From Hyphomonadaceae bacterium UBA4763 (GTDB lineage Bacteria; Pseudomonadota; Alphaproteobacteria; Caulobacterales; Aquidulcibacteraceae), in NCBI GenBank assembly GCA_002403455.1, contig DHHV01000011.1, positions 1-18,562 on the forward strand: a DNA stretch of 18,562 nt. Reading direction: 5' to 3'. The notes below the pieces were generated by a model. The model was not told where the DNA came from. It did no database searches and saw nothing but the letters and a program-made list of their open reading frames with translations. Positions 7,206 to 12,696 of this stretch are shown here, piece by piece. Made by a program: the position numbers and the translations under genes. The stretch's first letter is position 1; each line of letters starts with the position of its first letter.

Positions 7206-7649
7206 TTGATCGGACCGAGAAAACTGGAAGAATTGTCATTGATTGACTCCATTTTGAGCGAAAATTTCAGAGAAGAGACGACATCTGCCTGGATCGGCTC
7301 CGGCAAGATTCGAGGGCGGCGCGCGGCGGCGAATACTGAAATTCGGATCGACGGCATCACCACGCAATCGAGATATTACAAATTACTGGTGCATGAGTTT
7401 ATGCGCAAGGAGATGCCGACCCTTCGACCAAATTGGGCGGATTATGTCGTGCAGATCGATATGGAATATCAGGGATCGCGGCCGCATCTGGATTTGGACA
7501 ATCTGGCCAAGGCCTTGCTGGACGCCTTGACTGGCTATGTGTTCTTTGACGATTCGCAAGTGGCGGACTTGCGCGTTCGGCGGTTTCCGGGCGAGCGCGA
7601 TGGGATCTCGCTGATTGCTTTTCCGGCGCCGGAACAGGCGCCGCCTTGA
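7206..7649 (+). CDS. RusA-like Holliday junction endonuclease
   Basis: RusA-family enzymes are small Mg2+-dependent dimeric nucleases that resolve four-way DNA junctions. The core is seen in residues 45-140. The signature HLDLDNLAKALLDAL (94-108) supplies D96, D98 and K102, matching E. coli RusA D70, D72 and K76. YVFFDDSQV (111-119) supplies D115 and D116, matching D90 and D91. All expected catalytic residues are therefore present. The protein has 147 residues against about 120 for E. coli RusA, because of a roughly 40-residue N-terminal extension. The start is uncertain: the frame opens after TAG at 7188-7190, the first candidate is TTG at 7206 without a good Shine-Dalgarno, and the first ATG (residue 66) would cut the fold. 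It is convergent with pabC (20 bp) and has no phage neighbours here. Family call is confident; substrate is by homology only. Confidence 0.82.
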   Translation: MIGPRKLEELSLIDSILSENFREETTSAWIGSGKIRGRRAAANTEIRIDGITTQSRYYKLLVHEFMRKEMPTLRPNWADYVVQIDMEYQGSRPHLDLDNLAKALLDALTGYVFFDDSQVADLRVRRFPGERDGISLIAFPAPEQAPP

Positions 7650-7669
7650 ACGCGGCAAAGCGAGCGTGA

Positions 7670-8488
7670 TCACCCCGCTTCGGTCAGCAAATCCTGCAAT
7701 TTCGCGATCCGCGCGATCGCCGATGCGCTTGGCCCGCCGCTGGCCCCAATCGGGCGCGCCGGTAATAGCCCCATCAGCGCATTGCTGAGAAAAATACCGT
7801 CGGCCGCCAACAGGTCGTCCCAGCCGAGCGAGGCTTCTCGCGCTCGCCCTACGGCCGCTTCCAGCAAGGCCGCGCGTGTCACGCCCGCCATGGCGCCGTC
7901 GACGATCGGCGGGGTCAGCGCTTGGCCGTCGCGCAGAATCCACAGATTGGCGCTGGTCGCGCAGGCAATTCGCTCATGCGGGCCGAACAACAATCCGTGG
8001 CTGGCGCCTTGCGCGCGGGCTTCTTGCGTCGCGGCGATTTGGTCGATCATGCTGAGCGTTTTATGCCGACAGGACGGCAAATCGGGATCGCGGCGGATCG
8101 CCGTGCGCGCCAAGATCGCTGGCCCCCTTGGGGGCTGATAGGCTGCTCCGGCCAGGCGCCAGGTCACCAAAGGCAATTCCGGCGGCAACAGGCCGCGCGG
8201 CCCAATCCCCCGCGACAATGTCAGCCGCAACGCCGCATAAGACCGCAGCGCCGGATCGAGAGCGATTAGCGTCGCAATCCCGCGCGCAACCTCTTCCACC
8301 TTAAGATCAACCGGAAAACCCAGCGCCTGCGCGCTCGTCGTCAAGCGCCGCCAATGCCGGTCGAGCCGACGCACGCGACCTTCTTGGGCCAGCATCGTCT
8401 CGAATAACCCATCGCCGAGCAAAAAGCCGCGATCGCGGCTCGAAACGGTCTCGCTCACTCGCCAATCGCCGTCCTGCCAGATCAACAT
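7670..8488 (-). CDS. pabC: Class IV aminotransferase, probable 4-amino-4-deoxychorismate lyase
   Basis: PLP enzyme of fold type IV. From its position directly after pabB it should convert 4-amino-4-deoxychorismate to p-aminobenzoate and pyruvate for folate synthesis. The 272 residues include RDRGFLLGDGLFET (18-31), the family N-terminal signature, and the PLP lysine K143 in CRHKTLSMIDQ. The conserved turn is ATSANLW (177-183), and the C-terminal FLSNALMGLLP (233-243) matches the ADC lyase ending. The glutamate that usually lies 5 residues before the conserved Asn, contacting the PLP ring nitrogen, is C176 here. I chose ATG at 8488 because it overlaps the pabB stop by 7 nt and begins exactly at the homology. 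The longer open frame to 8692 lies inside pabB and is spurious. A D-amino-acid or branched-chain transaminase is the main alternative. Confidence 0.85.
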   Translation of the reverse strand: MLIWQDGDWRVSETVSSRDRGFLLGDGLFETMLAQEGRVRRLDRHWRRLTTSAQALGFPVDLKVEEVARGIATLIALDPALRSYAALRLTLSRGIGPRGLLPPELPLVTWRLAGAAYQPPRGPAILARTAIRRDPDLPSCRHKTLSMIDQIAATQEARAQGASHGLLFGPHERIACATSANLWILRDGQALTPPIVDGAMAGVTRAALLEAAVGRAREASLGWDDLLAADGIFLSNALMGLLPARPIGASGGPSASAIARIAKLQDLLTEAG

Positions 8489-9864
8489 TGGCCGTCCTTT
8501 TGGGGCGCCAGCCCGTTGAGGAAGGGACCCGCCTTGACGCGCATTTCGACCGCTTCGGCCAAGGGGTCGGAATCGGCGACGATCCCCGCCCCGACTCGCA
8601 AGCCAAGCCGCCAAGCGCCATTCGCCTGCCGATGCGCGCTGGCCGTGCGGATCAGCACGCTGGCGTCGAGCTGTTGACCGGGGCTTAGCCAAACCAGACT
8701 GCCGCAGAACGGGCCGCGCTCGGCCGCCTCAACATCGGCGATCGCCTGCATGGCCGCGCGCTTCGGGGCGCCGGTGATCGAGCCAGCCGGAAAGCTTGCC
8801 TCGAGCGCATCGAGCGCATCCGCCGCGCCCCGCAATTGCGCGCGCACCTCTGAGACCAGATGGTGGACGTAAGGCAAGGTCTCGATGTCGAACAAGCGCG
8901 GCACGGATACGCCTCCGGGAGCGGCGACGCGGGCGAGATCATTGCGCATCAGATCAACGATCATCCGGTTTTCGGCTTGCTCCTTTTCGCTCGCCAGCAG
9001 TTCTGCGCGCATTTGCGCGTCGAGGCGCGGGTCGGCGCCGCGCGGGCGCGTGCCTTTGATGGGCCGGGTGCGGGCGATCAGCCAGCTCGCCTCTGGTCGC
9101 ACCGACAGCAGCATCTCCGGCGAGATCGATAAAAGCGCCCGATCGCCCCAGCGCCAAAAGGCCGAAAACGCCCCGGCCTGGTCGGCCAATTGCGCGAACA
9201 GGGCAAACGGATCGCCGGGCGCCGCCAGCGTTCCGCTATAAAGCCGCGACAGATTGAGCTGATAGAAATCCCCCGCCTCGATGCGGGCGCGGGCGGTTTC
9301 GACCAGGCGAGCGATGGCTTCATCGCTTTCCATTTCCCGCCATTGCCCGATTGGCGGGGTCTGCGCGTCGTGCAGTCGGCTGGCCGTCAATCGCGCGCTA
9401 AGCGCGGCGAGCCGAGCTTGCGCTTGATCGCCGGTTTCACCGGGGCGGACCCAAATCTGCGCCCATGCGACCTTCGTTCCGCCATCGAAACAAATCGCCT
9501 GGTCATAGAGCGCCGCCATCATCGCCGGCCAGGCAACCTCCGCTGGCGCCGCCAGTCCCTGTCCGACAAGGCCCGCCTCATAGCTCAGCGCCGCCACCAG
9601 CCCGCCACCCGGCCAATCCGCCCCGGCATCGGCGTCCCAGCCGTCCAAGGGCGCGGCAAATGCCCGCAAACGCGCGAACAGAGCCGGGGTCGGCGCGGCA
9701 ATCTCCAGCCGCTCAACCGGATCAAGCAAAATCGCCGCGCGGCCCGCCGCGGGATCGCGCCGCAGATACGCGAAAGGCTGATCGGCCACGGAGGCAAAAG
9801 CAGCCAGCGGATCGCGCCAGTCGATCTGTCGCCGTAGCAGCGGCTGCCTTACGCTCACCGGCAC
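8482..9864 (-). CDS. pabB: Aminodeoxychorismate synthase component I
   Basis: Uses chorismate and ammonia to make 4-amino-4-deoxychorismate, the first committed step to p-aminobenzoate and folate. The 460-residue protein carries the chorismate-binding domain in its C-terminal half (about 180-450). PIKGT at 268-272 has K270, the lysine that distinguishes PabB from anthranilate synthase TrpE (PIAGT). Also visible are NRMIVDLMRNDL (299-310) with Mg2+ ligands nearby, GSITGAPK (361-368), and a closing LAEAVEMRVK. No glutaminase domain is fused and no pabA lies alongside, so a TrpG/PabA-type partner must be encoded elsewhere. The start is GTG at 9864 (10-nt overlap with the cyclo-ligase gene) or GTG at 9858 (4-nt GTGA overlap); both are plausible. 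It overlaps pabC by 7 nt downstream. Confidence 0.94.
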   Translation of the reverse strand: MPVSVRQPLLRRQIDWRDPLAAFASVADQPFAYLRRDPAAGRAAILLDPVERLEIAAPTPALFARLRAFAAPLDGWDADAGADWPGGGLVAALSYEAGLVGQGLAAPAEVAWPAMMAALYDQAICFDGGTKVAWAQIWVRPGETGDQAQARLAALSARLTASRLHDAQTPPIGQWREMESDEAIARLVETARARIEAGDFYQLNLSRLYSGTLAAPGDPFALFAQLADQAGAFSAFWRWGDRALLSISPEMLLSVRPEASWLIARTRPIKGTRPRGADPRLDAQMRAELLASEKEQAENRMIVDLMRNDLARVAAPGGVSVPRLFDIETLPYVHHLVSEVRAQLRGAADALDALEASFPAGSITGAPKRAAMQAIADVEAAERGPFCGSLVWLSPGQQLDASVLIRTASAHRQANGAWRLGLRVGAGIVADSDPLAEAVEMRVKAGPFLNGLAPQKDGQC

Positions 9865-10433
9865 TCAATCCATTCCGCTTCCGTAACAACATAATGCAAG
9901 CGGCGGTCATGGGCTTGCATCGGCGCGGCGCTGACTTCCTGCCCTGAATAGGCCATGCCGATCACAAGGCATTCTTGAAGCGCGGGTAACGCCAAAGTGC
10001 GATCATAATGACCGCCGCCTTGTCCGAGCCGGCCGCCGCGCCGGTCAAACGCCAATAAAGGCGCGATGATCGCGTCCGGGCGACGCGCTTCGGTCATTGG
10101 CCCCGGCGCAGGGACGCTCAGCGCATCCAACGTCAAATGCGTGTCGGGATCATAGGCGCGGAACACCAGCGCGCTGTCGCGCCCCAACGCCGCTGGCAAA
10201 GCCAGTCTGGCGCCAAGACCGGCGGCGCGGGTCATCAAGGCGCGCGGATCAATCTCGCCGCTGATCGGCCAATAGCCGGCCAGCATCCTTATTCTCGTCA
10301 GCAATTCGACCGGAACGCGCTGCGCCGCCTGCGCGCCCAAAACTGAGGCGCTTTCCGCCAAATGCCGGCGAAGACCGCGCATCCGCGCCCGTAATTCCGC
10401 CTTGACTGCGTCCAGATCAAGCGTCTCGGTCAC
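9855..10433 (-). CDS. fau: 5-formyltetrahydrofolate cyclo-ligase
   Basis: Also known as ygfA or MTHFS. It converts 5-formyl-THF to 5,10-methenyl-THF with ATP, returning stored or inhibitory folate to the active one-carbon pool. The family signature is clear near the C-terminus: PLLAFDRRGGRLGQGGGHYD contains the GGGHYD nucleotide/folate loop. The N-terminal helix KAELRARMRGLRR fits the usual start of the family. I chose GTG at 10433 (192 residues) because it makes a 4-nt GTGA overlap with the stop of the upstream NUDIX gene. The frame extends to a TTG at 10451, but that would only add six residues inside the neighbour. It overlaps pabB at its 3' end by 4-10 nt. The tight packing indicates one folate operon. 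Confidence 0.92.
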   Translation of the reverse strand: MTETLDLDAVKAELRARMRGLRRHLAESASVLGAQAAQRVPVELLTRIRMLAGYWPISGEIDPRALMTRAAGLGARLALPAALGRDSALVFRAYDPDTHLTLDALSVPAPGPMTEARRPDAIIAPLLAFDRRGGRLGQGGGHYDRTLALPALQECLVIGMAYSGQEVSAAPMQAHDRRLHYVVTEAEWIECR

Positions 10434-10957
10434 CGGGCCGGCTCCGGGCAATTGCCGAAAGGGGCAAAATCGGTCTGACCGCGCGCGGCTTCATGGTGGC
10501 GCAACGCCCAATGCACGGTCGGAAAGGCGAGCTCGCTCCATGGAATGGCGTCGAATTCGAACAAAGCGACCTCCAGGCTTTCTGGCCCTGGCGCAAAACC
10601 CGGTTGCGCGAGGCTCGCGCGGTAAAGGATTTGCACCTGGCTGATCCGCGCGATCGTATAGATCGCCAGCACGCGATCGAGCGCCAAATCGGCGCAGGCC
10701 TCTTCCCGCGCCTCGCGCTTGATCGCCTCTTCGATCGTCTCGCCGCTTTCCATATAGCCGGCCGGCAGCGTCCAAAACCCGCGTCGCGGCTCAATCGCCC
10801 GCCAGCACAGAAGGATCTGCTCGCCCACCGCCACCACCGCGCCGACGACAATGCGCGGATTGACATAGTCGACAAAGCCGCAGCGATCGCAGACCGAGCG
10901 ATCGCGGTCATCGCCTTCGAGGCGACGGCGAGAAAATTGCGGCGCAGGCAGGTCCAA
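10430..10957 (-). CDS. NUDIX hydrolase with single CxxC knuckle
   Basis: Hydrolyses a nucleoside-diphosphate-linked substrate; the substrate is not predictable from sequence alone. In 175 residues, C23-x2-C26 in VCDRCGFVDYVNPR forms a half zinc-knuckle of the type seen before the NUDIX fold in NPY1/YjhB-like proteins. The NUDIX box runs from G67: GYMESGE (67-73), then REAREEA (81-87), retaining the catalytic Glu residues E82, E85 and E86. The usual Gly near the end of the box is C88. The start is TTG at 10957 with GGAG 7 nt upstream; no in-frame ATG precedes the CxxC. It is first in the folate operon and overlaps the cyclo-ligase gene by 4 nt, which suggests a folate-related or nucleotide clean-up role (inference). 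Confidence 0.9.
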   Translation of the reverse strand: MDLPAPQFSRRRLEGDDRDRSVCDRCGFVDYVNPRIVVGAVVAVGEQILLCWRAIEPRRGFWTLPAGYMESGETIEEAIKREAREEACADLALDRVLAIYTIARISQVQILYRASLAQPGFAPGPESLEVALFEFDAIPWSELAFPTVHWALRHHEAARGQTDFAPFGNCPEPAR

Positions 10958-10964
10958 GCTTGAT

Positions 10965-10968
10965 CTCC
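10965..10968 (-). promoter_or_regulatory. Shine-Dalgarno for the TTG start of the NUDIX gene
   Basis: GGAG on the minus strand, 7 nt before TTG at 10957. It marks the 5' end of the NUDIX-fau-pabB-pabC operon coding region. Confidence 0.55.
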
Positions 10969-11094
10969 AGCCTTAACCTTAACAGGCCGGCGCGCCGCCA
11001 AGCAAGACCGCTCCACCGGCGCCCGTGCGCCAAAGAGTCGACAAATCATTGAAAATGTTGCATACAGCGCTAAGCATCGGCTGATTCTGGCCAA

Positions 11095-11727
11095 ATGTGG
11101 CAAAACGTCATGGAAGACAATCTCGCTTCAGATCAGAATGAGCCTGAAACCGGCGCTATATTTCGGCTGGAATTATCGCTCGGGCATTTATTGCATCGCG
11201 CCCAGCAAGTCGCCGCCGACCGGTTTGTCGCTACCGCCGCCGATGGCGAAGATGGTTTGACTTTACGCCAAGCGATCATGCTGGCGGCGATCGCTGAACG
11301 GCAGGGCTGTTCACAGGCTGATCTTGTCCGCGCCACCGGCATCGACCGCTCGACTGTCGCCGAAATGGTGCAGCGCTTGGAGAAAAATGGCCTGATTGCG
11401 CGCGAGCGCAATGATTCGGATAATCGCGCCAAGACGGTCGCCTTGACCGACGACGGCGCCAGCGTGCTGGCGCGCGCCGCCCCGCGGATGGCGCAAGCCG
11501 ATGCGGAATTGATCGGGCTGTTGCCGAAAAATCGCCGCAGCGCGATTATCGCGGCGCTCGGCCTGATTGTCGGCAGCGGCGCGATCACGCCGGCGCCGGC
11601 CCCGCCGCCCGAACCGCATATCGCGCTCAACGACAATACTGATGGAGAGCCGCTAAAGCTCGGTAAAAAAGACAAGAAAAAAGACAAAAAACATAAAGCC
11701 GAAAAGAAAAAGAAAAAGCATAGATAA
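11095..11727 (+). CDS. MarR-family regulator with lysine-rich tail
   Basis: Winged-helix transcription factor, expected to act as a dimer. Of 210 residues, about 25-150 form the MarR fold: the dimerisation helix FRLELSLGHLLHRAQQVA, then the recognition-helix region CSQADLVRATGIDRSTVAEM (72-91), then VQRLEKNGLIARER and the wing DNRAKTVALTDDG (109-121). After a Pro/Ala linker (165-173) comes an unusual tail: residues 188-210 contain 14 lysines with interspersed Asp, Glu and His. ATG at 11095 is used; ATG at 11110 is possible, and neither has a clear Shine-Dalgarno. Upstream TTGAAA (11049-11054) is a weak -35 candidate. It is divergent from the NUDIX/folate operon (137 bp), so it may control itself or that operon, and is convergent with the formyltransferase gene. 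Its ligand is unknown. Confidence 0.88.
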   Translation: MWQNVMEDNLASDQNEPETGAIFRLELSLGHLLHRAQQVAADRFVATAADGEDGLTLRQAIMLAAIAERQGCSQADLVRATGIDRSTVAEMVQRLEKNGLIARERNDSDNRAKTVALTDDGASVLARAAPRMAQADAELIGLLPKNRRSAIIAALGLIVGSGAITPAPAPPPEPHIALNDNTDGEPLKLGKKDKKKDKKHKAEKKKKKHR

Positions 11728-11742
11728 AATCGAGAACTTACA

Positions 11743-12510
11743 TCACCAGACGCTGCGCAAAAAGCCATTCCGCACATATTCAAAAACGCCAGGATGATAA
11801 TATTGCTTGGACGGCAAGTCTGACGTCATCGTCGTCAAATCGCCGGCTAAAACCCGCTCCATCGTCCTGATCGTCATGTCGATCGATTGCGCCGCCATCA
11901 ACGGCACATAGGTGTGCAGATTATCTTGACGGGTGGTGGCGACGTGCTGCGTCGCCAAGATCGCGCCGGTGTCGATACCTGTATCGACCAGGTGCAAGGT
12001 CGACGCAAAATGCGCCGGCTGCCCCGCCGCCAGCGCAAAATAGCCGCCATTCATACCGCGATAAGCCGGGTTCAGCCCGGAATGGTAATTGACGAACGGC
12101 GCCGGGATCGCCTGCAGCGTCGCCGCGCTGATCTTGCGCGTTCCGACCACAAACACGGCTTTCGGGGCCAAATCCTGCAGCAACGCCCGGCTTTCGGGCG
12201 CATTGACGGACGTGATGGGGCGCAGATCAAGATCGGGGCCTGGATGGGTCGGAAATGGGCTGAGCGCCAAGACTTCCGCCTGCCGGGCCCGTGACAAGGG
12301 CTTGGTGATTTTGGCGAGCATTATCGCGGCAATTTGGCTCGCGACCGTCACCGGGCCCAAAAGCCGCAAACGCCGGCGCCAAAACACCGCCGACGCCTCG
12401 CCGTCTTCAACGAGGATCGGAAAGCGCCCAAAATGGGCGGTAAGCGCATGTAACAATATCCAGGCATGGGGCCCGCCGGCGGTCAGCGCGGCCAGACTTG
12501 GTTTCGTCAT
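11743..12510 (-). CDS. Formyltransferase-fold protein
   Basis: Member of the formyltransferase (PurN/Fmt-type) superfamily, which transfers a formyl group from 10-formyl-THF, in many relatives to an amino sugar. In 255 residues the catalytic triad is visible: N141 and H143 in FVNYHSGLNPAYRG and D180 in VDTGIDTG, matching Fmt N108, H110 and D146. The first ~115 residues are less conserved and lack the PurN or Fmt N-terminal pattern. The C-terminus (KQYYHPGVFEYVRNGFLRSVW region) is not the Fmt tRNA-binding domain. So it is neither a typical Fmt nor PurN; an O-antigen-type sugar N-formyltransferase (WbkC-like) is one possibility. ATG at 12510 begins the plausible protein. The frame continues upstream to 12651 through a palindromic spacer, which I treat as non-coding. 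It is convergent with the MarR gene (15 bp). Confidence 0.8.
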   Translation of the reverse strand: MTKPSLAALTAGGPHAWILLHALTAHFGRFPILVEDGEASAVFWRRRLRLLGPVTVASQIAAIMLAKITKPLSRARQAEVLALSPFPTHPGPDLDLRPITSVNAPESRALLQDLAPKAVFVVGTRKISAATLQAIPAPFVNYHSGLNPAYRGMNGGYFALAAGQPAHFASTLHLVDTGIDTGAILATQHVATTRQDNLHTYVPLMAAQSIDMTIRTMERVLAGDLTTMTSDLPSKQYYHPGVFEYVRNGFLRSVW

Positions 12511-12540
12511 CAACGCGCGCGTCCCTCGCCACCGTGAGTT

Positions 12541-12598
12541 GGCGCACGGAAGCAGAGCTCTTTGCCCCGCGCAACCAGATTCGCGGGATAGGTGCGCC
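12541..12598. repeat. Fold-back element A (three-way junction) downstream of pnp
   Basis: GGCGCAC (12541-12547) pairs with GTGCGCC (12592-12598). Inside are a 5-bp hairpin (12552-12556 with 12561-12565, including one G-U on the + strand) and, directly adjacent, a 6-bp hairpin CCCGCG/CGCGGG (12566-12571 with 12582-12587). The result is a compact three-stem structure on either strand. It has no TPsiC arm, so it is not a tRNA. It may be an intergenic repeat (REP-like) or a structured leader of the formyltransferase gene; I cannot decide from one copy. Confidence 0.6.
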
Positions 12599-12599
12599 G

Positions 12600-12665
12600 T
12601 GAGCCGGCGCGCTCTACTCCTACTGTCGCGTAAGCGACCCGAGGGAAACACACGCGCCGGCGTCA
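12600..12665. repeat. Fold-back element B, long GC-rich stem next to element A
   Basis: TGA plus GCCGGCGCG (12600-12611) pairs with CGCGCCGGC, a bulged G, and TCA (12653-12665). Centred inside is GTCGC-GTAA-GCGAC (12625-12638), a 5-bp stem with a GNRA-type tetraloop on the + strand. It starts 1 nt after element A, and the two together fill most of the pnp-formyltransferase spacer. The remainder of the spacer (12511-12540, 12666-12696) shows nothing further. The structure is clear; a role as terminator, REP element or RNA is inference. Confidence 0.6.
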
Positions 12666-12696
12666 GTGGTCAAATAAACGCGATGAACCACACCCC

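Noticed and set aside
8489..8692. Extended start for pabC 68 codons upstream
   Set aside because: The extension lies entirely within pabB in another frame; ATG at 8488 starts at the family homology.
11133..11783. 216-codon minus-strand frame opposite the MarR gene with a Phe/Leu-rich beginning
   Set aside because: The Phe run is the complement of the lysine-rich tail; the + strand carries a clear MarR fold.
12541..12598. Possible tRNA, because of the 7-bp closing stem and internal hairpins
   Set aside because: Only two internal arms, no T-arm consensus and no proper anticodon arm; it fits an intergenic fold-back element better.
12541..12665. Known riboswitch class
   Set aside because: I compared from memory with FMN, TPP, cobalamin and c-di-GMP conserved cores and found none; Infernal against Rfam would be decisive.
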